Shown: one piece after another, positions 1-5,957 of the stretch
Numbering within the stretch: the stretch's first letter is position 1
How the letters are laid out: every line of letters begins with the position of its first letter
Assembly: GCA_002067635.1 (NCBI GenBank)
Contig: MVRB01000141.1
Location: 1 to 7,026, forward strand
DNA: 7,026 bases
Source: Methanomassiliicoccales archaeon PtaU1.Bin030
Lineage (GTDB): Archaea; Thermoplasmatota; Thermoplasmata; Methanomassiliicoccales; Methanomassiliicoccaceae
Direction: 5' to 3'
Notes under the pieces: generated by a model
Database searches by the model: none
Told to the model about the DNA's origin: nothing
The model's input: only the letters and a program-made list of their open reading frames with translations
Position numbers and translations under genes: made by a program

Positions 1-462
1 CTATACGGCTCGTTCGCCTACATGTCCTGGACCAAGGCCCTCATAATAATCATCCCCATCCTGATACTGGCCATGGTGTTCATGCTGTACGCACGGGAGT
101 TCAACGTCATCCTCCTAGGGGATGAGCACGCCAAGCACCTGGGATTGGATGTGAGGATGTTCAAGCGCATGACCATCCTATTGGTCTCCGTTCTTACCGC
201 CATCTCGGTGGCCTTCTCTGGAATTATCGGCTTCCTAGGTCTGATAGTGCCACATACCTCCCGCATGCTGGTCGGTGGGGATCACCGGCTGCTATTACCT
301 ACGTCCATGGTGCTTGGCGCCAACGTGCTCCTAGCTGCGGACCTGTTCTCCCGCCTGGCGGTACGGCCCAACGAGCTCCCCATCGGGGCGGTCATATCCC
401 TCATCGGCGCACCGTTCTTCGTTTACCTTATGGTAAGGAGGGGGAAAGAATATGGAGGATGA
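1..462 (+). CDS. btuC: Corrinoid ABC transporter permease, BtuC/FecCD family (5' truncated by window edge)
   Basis: This is the C-terminal 153 residues of a FecCD-type membrane permease. The reading frame is open from base 1, so the start lies outside the window; full members are usually about 330-350 residues, so a little under half is visible. Four hydrophobic segments can be seen at roughly residues 12-31, 57-80, 100-119 and 126-145 of the visible part. The family-typical blocks are GDEHAKHLGLDV (40-51), GFLGLIVPHTSRML (77-90) and LPIGAVISLIGAPFF (126-140). In this family two permease copies form the channel and pair with two ATPase subunits. The fold alone cannot separate corrinoid from siderophore or haem import; the B12 assignment comes from the six cobamide genes directly downstream. 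The last 11 bases overlap the start of the ATPase gene, which implies translational coupling. Family assignment is very secure, substrate fairly secure. Confidence 0.9.
   Translation, partial: LYGSFAYMSWTKALIIIIPILILAMVFMLYAREFNVILLGDEHAKHLGLDVRMFKRMTILLVSVLTAISVAFSGIIGFLGLIVPHTSRMLVGGDHRLLLPTSMVLGANVLLAADLFSRLAVRPNELPIGAVISLIGAPFFVYLMVRRGKEYGG
437..444 (+). promoter_or_regulatory. Ribosome binding site for btuD
   Basis: A GGAGGGGG run lies inside the 3' end of the permease gene, 7 bases before the ATG at 452 (10 bases if only the GGAGG core is counted). It supports that ATG as the btuD start and shows that btuD is translated from within the end of the preceding gene. Confidence 0.65.
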
Positions 463-1258
463 TCCACAGGTGTCCATCAAGATCGAAGGTGTCAAGTTCG
501 GCTACAATGGCACCGAGGTGCTGAGAGGGGTGGAGTTCGAAGGGAACAGGGGTGAGTTCATCGGCCTGATCGGCCCCAATGGTTCCGGAAAGAGCACGCT
601 CCTCCGTCTTATAAACGGTATCCTTCGCCCGAGGGTGGGGACCATCATGATGGAGGGGAAGGACCTCACCAAGATGAAGATCGAGGAGATCGCCAAGGTC
701 TGTGCAAACGTCCCCACTGAGTTCAGCGAGGACTTCAACATGTCGGTACAGGAACTGGTGTTCCTGGGACGGTACCCGTTCGCGAAGGGGCTGTGGTGGG
801 ACAATAAGGAGGACGAAAGCATGGTCGTAGAGGCCATGGAGAAGTTCGGGGTCTATCACCTGAAGGACCGCAAGTTCTCCGAGCTATCTTCCGGGGAGGC
901 CCAGAGAGTGCTCCTTGCCAAGGCCGTGGTGCAGTGCCCCAGGGTCATGCTGGTGGACGAGCCTTCGGCACACCTCGATCTCAAGTACAAGTTGGAGATA
1001 ATGGAGCATCTTCGGGACATGCTGAGCGGTAACGTCACCATAGTCATCGCCTCCCACGACCTCAACCTCCTGGCCAAGTACTGCGATAAGGTGATGATAC
1101 TCTCCAAGGGCAGGATCGTGGCCTTTGGGAAGCCTGAGGACGTCATCACCTCCGAGATGGTGGAGCAGGTCTATGGGGTGGAGGTGGTCATAATCAAGGA
1201 TGGCGACGACATCTATGCTATACCTCGCAGGACCCGCCGGAAGGAGGATGGCAAATGA
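452..1258 (+). CDS. btuD: Corrinoid ABC transporter ATP-binding protein, BtuD-like
   Basis: This 268-residue cytoplasmic ATPase should power the permease encoded just upstream. Visible motifs are Walker A GPNGSGKST (41-49), ABC signature LSSGEAQR (145-152), Walker B VMLVDEP (165-171), D-loop SAHLD (172-176) and switch histidine H202 in SHDLN. The length is usual for the FecE/BtuD group. Two deviations stand out. The Q-loop position, normally VPQ, reads VPTEF here (87-91), putting Thr89 where the Mg-coordinating glutamine is expected. The signature has LSSGE instead of the commoner LSGGE. The remaining catalytic residues are intact, so an active ATPase is still likely. The ATG start is backed by a strong ribosome binding site, and the stop overlaps the next start in an ATGA arrangement. 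The ABC ATPase call is certain; corrinoid specificity is inferred from the operon. Confidence 0.92.
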   Translation: MEDDPQVSIKIEGVKFGYNGTEVLRGVEFEGNRGEFIGLIGPNGSGKSTLLRLINGILRPRVGTIMMEGKDLTKMKIEEIAKVCANVPTEFSEDFNMSVQELVFLGRYPFAKGLWWDNKEDESMVVEAMEKFGVYHLKDRKFSELSSGEAQRVLLAKAVVQCPRVMLVDEPSAHLDLKYKLEIMEHLRDMLSGNVTIVIASHDLNLLAKYCDKVMILSKGRIVAFGKPEDVITSEMVEQVYGVEVVIIKDGDDIYAIPRRTRRKEDGK

Positions 1259-2382
1259 GCCTCGAGGATCGGGTACGTAAGGAGGTCCTAGGCATGCTCC
1301 GGCCAAAGCACGGAGGCGATGTATGGGGCCGCCTGGAGGTCAAGGACTTCAGCTCCAACGTCAATCCCCTGGGACCGCCCGAGCGCTTGAACGAGTACAT
1401 CGTGGAAGCGGCCCGGGACATGATCAACTACCCTGACGATCACTGCAAGGAACTGAAGGAGGCTATCTCACAGAGGTACGACCTCCCTGCAACGAACATC
1501 GTTGTAGGCGCGGGTTCGGCCGAGCTCATCAGACTGTTCCCAGAGGTGTTCGTGAGGCCAGGCGACAAGGTCATCATGCCCCGCCCCACGTTCTCTGAGT
1601 ACGGCTTCGCATGTCAGCTCATGGGCGCCAAGTTCACGGACGTTCCCCTGCCGGAGGATGATGGGTTCCACCCAGATATCTCCACGCTAATTGATGCGAT
1701 GTCCCCTGGCACCAAAGCGATCTACGTGTGCAACCCCAACAACCCTACCGCACGGATGCTCACCCGCAAGGAGGTGATGGAGGTCGTCAAGGAGGCAGGG
1801 CGCCGGGACATCATGGTGTTCCTGGACGAGACCCTCCTGGAGCTCTCCGAGCGGGAGAGGGACGTCACCTGCGTGGGAGAGGTCGCCGCCAACGACAACA
1901 TGTTCATCATCAGGTCCTTCACAAAGTCTTACGCCATGCCTGGACTTCGCGTAGGCTACGGCTTCGGGAGCAAGGACGTCGTCCGTTACATGGACGCTGC
2001 CCGCCTGTCCTGGAACCTGGGAACGATCGAGCAAAGGGTGGCGACTAAGCTCATGAGCAACGAGCAGGAGCACGTGCGCAACGCCGTCCGCCTCCTGCTG
2101 GATGAGAAGCAGAGGATGCGCGATGGCATCTCGCACATCCTCAAGCGCAGGATACCTCTCCCGGATTCCTACTTCTTCTTCCATCCGCTGAGGTCTCTGG
2201 GTGTCACCTCCCCGAAGTTCAAGGAGATGATGCTCGGCCATAACGTCCTGGTCCGAGACTGCTCCTCCTTCGGCCCTCCTGGCCAATCGTACTCGCGCTT
2301 CTGCGTGAAGACCAGAGAGAGCGACGACGAGTTCTTGGAGGCGATGAAGGCCACAGTAGAGGAACTGCATTCAGGAAGGTAG
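1255..2382 (+). CDS. cobD: L-threonine-O-3-phosphate decarboxylase (PLP-dependent), CobD
   Basis: This 375-residue fold-type I PLP enzyme should decarboxylate L-threonine phosphate to (R)-1-aminopropan-2-ol phosphate, the linker of the cobamide nucleotide loop. It resembles histidinol-phosphate aminotransferase. The N-terminal HGGDVW (19-24) followed by DFSSNVNPLGPP (31-42) is the CobD pattern, and the neighbours agree. Other landmarks are the GAGSAE turn (85-90), CNPNNPT (159-165), D191 (PLP ring nitrogen), K224 in SFTKSYAMPGLRVGY (predicted Schiff-base lysine) and R348 (predicted carboxylate-binding arginine). The ATG at 1255 overlaps the btuD stop and has GGAGG at 1243-1247, seven bases upstream. 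The gene ends in TAG. The length leaves no room for an added kinase domain, so threonine phosphate must come from another protein. HisC is the main alternative and is much less likely. Confidence 0.9.
   Translation: MSLEDRVRKEVLGMLRPKHGGDVWGRLEVKDFSSNVNPLGPPERLNEYIVEAARDMINYPDDHCKELKEAISQRYDLPATNIVVGAGSAELIRLFPEVFVRPGDKVIMPRPTFSEYGFACQLMGAKFTDVPLPEDDGFHPDISTLIDAMSPGTKAIYVCNPNNPTARMLTRKEVMEVVKEAGRRDIMVFLDETLLELSERERDVTCVGEVAANDNMFIIRSFTKSYAMPGLRVGYGFGSKDVVRYMDAARLSWNLGTIEQRVATKLMSNEQEHVRNAVRLLLDEKQRMRDGISHILKRRIPLPDSYFFFHPLRSLGVTSPKFKEMMLGHNVLVRDCSSFGPPGQSYSRFCVKTRESDDEFLEAMKATVEELHSGR
2373..2379 (+). promoter_or_regulatory. Ribosome binding site supporting the GTG start of cbiB
   Basis: AGGAAGG sits at the very end of cobD, 7 bases before the GTG at 2387. 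This spacing fixes the GTG as the cbiB start; the protein also begins at the position expected for the first membrane segment of the family. Confidence 0.6.
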
Positions 2383-2386
2383 TCGT

Positions 2387-3391
2387 GTGGACCTCTGGCT
2401 GTACGCAATCATCATTCCCCTAGTGGCGCTGGTCATAGATCTGGCGCTGGGAGAACCCCCTAACCGTGTCCACCCCGTTGTGTGGATGGGAAAGTTGATA
2501 GGGGCGCTGGACAGCATGGTCAAGAGGGATGAGCCTCGCCGAACACGTAAGGAAAGGGCACTGGGCGTTCTCGTGATCCTGATACCCATCATCGCTTTCG
2601 TACTCGGTCTCACCATCCTTCTGGCCTTGGTGCGATGGTGGCTGGGAATGCTGGCCTGGGCAGCCGCCTGCGCGATAGTATTCAAGACGCTCTTCGCCAT
2701 CAGGGCGCTGGAGACCCACACGGCGCCCATGGTGGACGACCTCAAGAGGGATGATCTGGACGCCGCGCGCAAGAAGGTGTCCATGGTGGTGTCGCGGGAT
2801 GTGAACAAGCTCGATCGCGCCCACGTCATATCCTGCGCGGCCGAGACGGTGTCCGAGAACCTCGTGGACTCCGTCCTCTCGCCCATGCTCTACTTCGGAG
2901 TGGCAGGGACCCCCGGGGCAACGTTCCTCAGGATTGCCAACACCGGGGACGGCATGATCGGTTATCTCAACGAAAAGCATCGGTACGTGGGCTGGTTCAC
3001 CGCCCGCCTCGATGATTGCGCGCACTTCCTGGTGGCGCGCCTCTCCGTCCCCTTCATCATGCTCTCGCTAGCGTTGCTGAGGAAGGACTGGCGCAATGCC
3101 TGGCGCACCGCTCTGCGCGATCGCCGCCAGACGAGCAGTCCCAACAAGGGGTGGCCCATGGCCGCGGTGGCCGGCGGTCTCCACGTTAGGTTCGAGAAGA
3201 CAGGGTATTACAACATGGGGGACGGGGAGGTGTCGAGCGATCCGCTGGTCATTAGGGACAGCATCAGGGTGATGAAGCTGACGGCGGTTCTCTTCTTCGT
3301 CCTGTTCCTGCTCCCCCTGTTCACGTTCGTAGGTATACACGTCCAGCTGTACCTGGAGGACGCCCTCCTGGGTTTGCTGGGCTTGAGGTGA
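2387..3391 (+). CDS. cbiB: Adenosylcobinamide-phosphate synthase CbiB (membrane protein)
   Basis: This 334-residue integral membrane protein should join adenosylcobyric acid to aminopropanol phosphate, giving adenosylcobinamide phosphate. It begins with a GTG codon four bases after the cobD stop. Hydrophobic stretches are seen near residues 5-22, 58-82, 86-105, 218-232 and 296-318. Conserved CbiB blocks are HPVVWMGKLI (29-38), ETVSENLVDSVLSP (153-166), NTGDGMIGYLNEKHRY (185-200) followed by GWFTARLDD (202-210), and SPNKGWPMAAVAGGL (251-265), with the KTGYYNMGD block (271-279) near the end. Length and motif order match the family. The gene sits between the source of its aminopropanol-phosphate substrate (cobD) and the enzyme that can supply its cobyric acid substrate (cbiS). 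The assignment is secure. It follows cobD without room for a promoter or terminator. Confidence 0.95.
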   Translation: MDLWLYAIIIPLVALVIDLALGEPPNRVHPVVWMGKLIGALDSMVKRDEPRRTRKERALGVLVILIPIIAFVLGLTILLALVRWWLGMLAWAAACAIVFKTLFAIRALETHTAPMVDDLKRDDLDAARKKVSMVVSRDVNKLDRAHVISCAAETVSENLVDSVLSPMLYFGVAGTPGATFLRIANTGDGMIGYLNEKHRYVGWFTARLDDCAHFLVARLSVPFIMLSLALLRKDWRNAWRTALRDRRQTSSPNKGWPMAAVAGGLHVRFEKTGYYNMGDGEVSSDPLVIRDSIRVMKLTAVLFFVLFLLPLFTFVGIHVQLYLEDALLGLLGLR

Positions 3392-3400
3392 GGTGCGAAG

Positions 3401-4543
3401 ATGTCAGAGTTCGATGTAAGGATAGAGATGGGAGAATACCAGGACAGACCCGTGGCCATAGTTCACCTGCCAGCAAGGTTCAAGGTGCTAAGCTCCACAC
3501 TCATGGGCGGAGGGTTCTCGGAAACGGATACCATCTTCATCCTAGAGGTCAAGATGGGCTACGATAACAACCATCCGGAGGAAGACCTCTTGAACGTGTG
3601 CACTAAGTACGGCCTTCCGAGCGACAGCGTGGGCTTCATGACCGCCGCCGATGTCAGGCGCGTCCTCACCGTCAAGCGGGACGAGGTCAATGGCAAGAAG
3701 GCCATAGCCATCGTAACCGCTGGAGTGACCAACGCCGTCTATGCCGGGGAGCGGCTCCCCCAGGAGATCATCGACCTGCTGCCCAAGCACGCGGCCGGGA
3801 CCATCAACATCATCGCTCTTCTGGACTCCCCTATCGAGTGCGGAGGTCTGGCGGGTGCGTTCATCACCGTGACCGAGGCCAAAAGCGCGGCCTTAATGGA
3901 CATGAACGTCAAGGGCACGGGGACCACCAGCGACGCCGTGGCCGTGGCCTGTCCCACAGGTGAGGGGGATATGTATTGCGGGCCGGCCACCGATGCTGGT
4001 ATGGTCATGGCCAGAACGGTGAGAGAGGCGGTCGCCGATTCCGTCCGCAAGTGGAATAAGAACGGCGGTCCCAGGGACTTCGGGTACCGCCTGGACGAGC
4101 TGGGTGTTGGGCCGGAGGAGATGTGGGAGGCGGCCCTGGCCCTTTACGTCCCGGACCCTTCGTGGGATACTGAGGCCTTGAAGCAGAAGTTCCTCAAGCA
4201 CCTCACCGTTCTGCGGAAGGACATCAACGTCAACGCCATCATGTACGCGGCCTTAGCCATGGAGGACAAGGGTAACCGGGACGACCTGTACGGGCTAGAC
4301 CAGGGACGTTTCCGTGAGGACCCAGTGCACCTGGTGGCGGATGAGATGCTGGGGATAGCCCTCGCGCAGTACATCGCCGGCACCAAAGGTCTCTTCGAGT
4401 ACATACGCTATGACAAGAAGAAGCCCGGGGTCCTCGGCACCCTGGGGCCGTTCCTTGACGATATCGTCGCCTCGCTTATCGGGTCCATCATGTCCAGGAT
4501 CTATACCGAGCTGCTGGAGAGTGAGGACAAATTAGGTTCCTAG
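3401..4543 (+). CDS. cbiS: Bifunctional adenosylcobinamide amidohydrolase / alpha-ribazole-phosphate phosphatase CbiS (CbiZ-CobZ fusion)
   Basis: This 380-residue protein has two domains. Residues about 1-218 match CbiZ, which hydrolyses adenosylcobinamide to adenosylcobyric acid and aminopropanol for salvage; visible blocks are VLSSTLMGGGFSETDTIF (29-46), GFMTAADVRRV (78-88), IVTAGVTNAVYAG (104-116), TINIIALLDSP (134-144), ITVTEAKSAAL (155-165) and the glycine-rich KGTGTTSDAVAVACP (171-185). Residues about 222-375 match CobZ, the PgpA-related archaeal phosphatase that removes the terminal phosphate; visible are DINVNAIMYAALAMED (274-289), DDP-like EDPVHLVADEMLG (306-318), YIAGTKG (324-330), RYDKKKPGVLG (336-346) and FLDD (351-354). 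The same domain order is known from CbiS of Methanopyrus kandleri. The ATG follows the cbiB stop by nine bases, with GAGGTGAGG at 3385-3393. It ends in TAG. CbiZ-only naming would miss the second domain. Confidence 0.92.
   Translation: MSEFDVRIEMGEYQDRPVAIVHLPARFKVLSSTLMGGGFSETDTIFILEVKMGYDNNHPEEDLLNVCTKYGLPSDSVGFMTAADVRRVLTVKRDEVNGKKAIAIVTAGVTNAVYAGERLPQEIIDLLPKHAAGTINIIALLDSPIECGGLAGAFITVTEAKSAALMDMNVKGTGTTSDAVAVACPTGEGDMYCGPATDAGMVMARTVREAVADSVRKWNKNGGPRDFGYRLDELGVGPEEMWEAALALYVPDPSWDTEALKQKFLKHLTVLRKDINVNAIMYAALAMEDKGNRDDLYGLDQGRFREDPVHLVADEMLGIALAQYIAGTKGLFEYIRYDKKKPGVLGTLGPFLDDIVASLIGSIMSRIYTELLESEDKLGS
4516..4527 (+). promoter_or_regulatory. Possible ribosome binding site for a non-canonical cobS start
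   Basis: GGAGAGTGAGGA contains two Shine-Dalgarno-like cores, GGAG (4516-4519) and GAGG (4523-4526), which lie 11 and 4 bases before the ATT codon at 4531. No comparable motif precedes the first conventional start, the GTG at 4585. Purine-rich stretches are common in this GC-rich DNA, so this alone is only suggestive. Confidence 0.4.
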
Positions 4544-5325
4544 GCGCCATCAAAGCGCAGCTCTCGCTGTTCACGGTCATTCCTGTGAACGTCGATATGG
4601 AGGACGTGGACCAGCTGTCGCACCACTTCTGGCTCACTCCCATCATCGGCCTGTTCTACGGTGTTATCGCCGGAGGCCTGTTCCTGCTCCTGACCCGCGT
4701 CCTGGACAGCCTGGTTTCGGCGACCCTGGTGGTCCTGGTGATACATGGCCTGAACAGGTTCCTGCATTTCGATGGTCTCATTGATCTAGGGGACGGGCTT
4801 ATTGCCACTGGGCCGCACGAGAAGAAGCTTGCGGCCATGAAGGACACGAGGGTGGGGGCCGGGGGGGTGGGCTTCGGCATCATGTTCACAGCCCTCACCA
4901 TCATATCCCTCTCTTCCGTCGGCCGGGAGGGGGACCACGCGATATTCTTCCTGCCCCTGGCCATGGAGGTATTGGGCAAGAACGCCCTGGTCACGGTGGC
5001 TGCCCTGGGAACGTCCCGGGAGGGGCTGGGGAGCCCGTTCGTGCGCAACTGCCGGAAGGGTCATGCCGCTCTTTCCGCGGGTCTGTCGCTCCTCTTGCTC
5101 TCCCTGTTCATCCCTGTCCTGTACCCGTGGATAGGTCCCTACTCCGTGGCCCTTATCGCGTTGTTGGTCCTCACCAGCACTGTCACCGGAGCCTTGGTGG
5201 CGGCGAAGGCCCATGGTAGCTTCGGATGTGTGAACGGTGACATAATGGGCGCCACCAACGAGCTGGCCAAGCCTGCGGTCCTCATCATGGCGATGCTGGG
5301 GGTGATGATGTTCCTGTCGATGTGA
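4531..5325 (+). CDS. cobS: Adenosylcobinamide-GDP ribazoletransferase (cobalamin synthase) CobS
   Basis: This integral membrane enzyme joins adenosylcobinamide-GDP to alpha-ribazole or its phosphate, closing the nucleotide loop. Counting from the GTG at 4585 (246 residues), the key blocks are HFDGLIDLGDGL (61-72), MKDTRVGAGG (85-94) and GDIMGATNELAKP (218-230), with hydrophobic segments near 18-36, 43-57, 96-110, 119-140, 162-180 and 184-205. The start is a problem. The family N-terminus, a LSFxTRIPV-like block, is encoded upstream of the GTG as LSLFTVIPV (4561-4587), and an in-frame TGA lies at 4522-4524. Between them there is no ATG, GTG or TTG. The best-placed initiator is ATT at 4531, giving 264 residues beginning (M)RFLGAIKAQ and overlapping cbiS by 13 bases. 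I give that start; 4585 is the conservative alternative. Function is secure, start is not. Confidence 0.9.
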   Translation: MRFLGAIKAQLSLFTVIPVNVDMEDVDQLSHHFWLTPIIGLFYGVIAGGLFLLLTRVLDSLVSATLVVLVIHGLNRFLHFDGLIDLGDGLIATGPHEKKLAAMKDTRVGAGGVGFGIMFTALTIISLSSVGREGDHAIFFLPLAMEVLGKNALVTVAALGTSREGLGSPFVRNCRKGHAALSAGLSLLLLSLFIPVLYPWIGPYSVALIALLVLTSTVTGALVAAKAHGSFGCVNGDIMGATNELAKPAVLIMAMLGVMMFLSM

Positions 5326-5957
5326 TCGTGACCGCGGGGGGAAAGGGGAGCAGGATCAAGGAGGTGGAGGGGGAGAAGCCCCTCATCCCTGTCCTCGGAG
5401 TCCCGATGATAGACTGGGTGCTGGAGGCCATTATGGCCTCGAGGGGAGTAGGTGCGGTCCACGTCTCCATCACCTCGAACACCCCCCGAACAGAGAAGCA
5501 TCTCCGCGATAGAGGGATCGACGTCATCATCACCGACGGCAGGGGGTACAGCGAGGACCTCAACCAGGTGATGTCTGGATTGACCTCGGACCATGTTATG
5601 GTGCTGCCTGCGGACATGCCCCTGATACGCCCGGAGACCATAGAGGACGTGCTGCAGCAGGCAGCAGGAATGAAGGTCGGCTCATTCTGCGTCACCGTGC
5701 CCGTGGAGGTGATGAAGGCCCTGGGCCTCAACCTGACGTACTCGCTGACGGTGGACGGTCGCGAGGTGGTACTTTGTGGGGTCTCTGTCGTGGACCGCAA
5801 GGCCATGCTCACCGGTCTGGAGCTGGATCAGGCCTACATGATCTCGGAGTCGGAGGAGCTGGCCCTCAACGTCAACACCATCGGTGATCTGCGGCGGGCG
5901 GAGATGCTGCTCTCCAGGCGCCTGGCCCATCAAGGCGTGGCAGCCCAAGTCAGATGA
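5322..5957 (+). CDS. cobY: Adenosylcobinamide-phosphate guanylyltransferase CobY (GTP-dependent)
   Basis: This 211-residue cytoplasmic nucleotidyltransferase should transfer GMP from GTP to adenosylcobinamide phosphate, producing adenosylcobinamide-GDP for CobS. It is the archaeal replacement for the bacterial kinase/guanylyltransferase CobU and has the GlmU/MobA-like fold. The nucleotide-binding loop TAGGKGSR (4-11) is followed by EKPLIPVLG (18-26), SNTPRTEKHL (52-61), GRGYSEDLNQ (73-82), the metal-site-like PADMPL (96-101) and the CobY-typical C-terminal NVNTIGDLRRAEMLL (183-197). The GTG start is the only conventional one that keeps the nucleotide loop and lies in a GTGA overlap with the cobS stop. 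No strong ribosome binding site is seen, so coupled reinitiation is likely. The very short N-terminus fits the family. Its last eight bases overlap the end of the opposite-strand gene. A generic NTP transferase is the alternative, but context and motifs favour CobY. Confidence 0.9.
   Translation: MIVTAGGKGSRIKEVEGEKPLIPVLGVPMIDWVLEAIMASRGVGAVHVSITSNTPRTEKHLRDRGIDVIITDGRGYSEDLNQVMSGLTSDHVMVLPADMPLIRPETIEDVLQQAAGMKVGSFCVTVPVEVMKALGLNLTYSLTVDGREVVLCGVSVVDRKAMLTGLELDQAYMISESEELALNVNTIGDLRRAEMLLSRRLAHQGVAAQVR

Noticed and set aside
428..1306. Long minus-strand open frames opposite btuC and btuD.
   Set aside because: The + strand frames carry complete ABC transporter motifs; the minus-strand translations are low-complexity and unlike any family I know.
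1728..2048. Alternative + strand frame inside cobD encoding a Gly/Arg/His-rich peptide.
   Set aside because: This composition is typical of an out-of-frame reading of GC-rich coding DNA, and the cobD frame is continuous with all PLP motifs.
1255..2382. HisC (histidinol-phosphate aminotransferase) as the identity of the PLP enzyme.
   Set aside because: The HGGDV and DFSSNVNPLGPP N-terminal pattern and the surrounding cobamide genes favour CobD, and no histidine genes are nearby.
4857..4867. Run of seven G after a G-rich stretch inside cobS, as a possible frameshift or slippage site.
   Set aside because: The frame stays intact across it and encodes the expected RVGAGGVG block of CobS, so it is simply glycine codons in GC-rich DNA.
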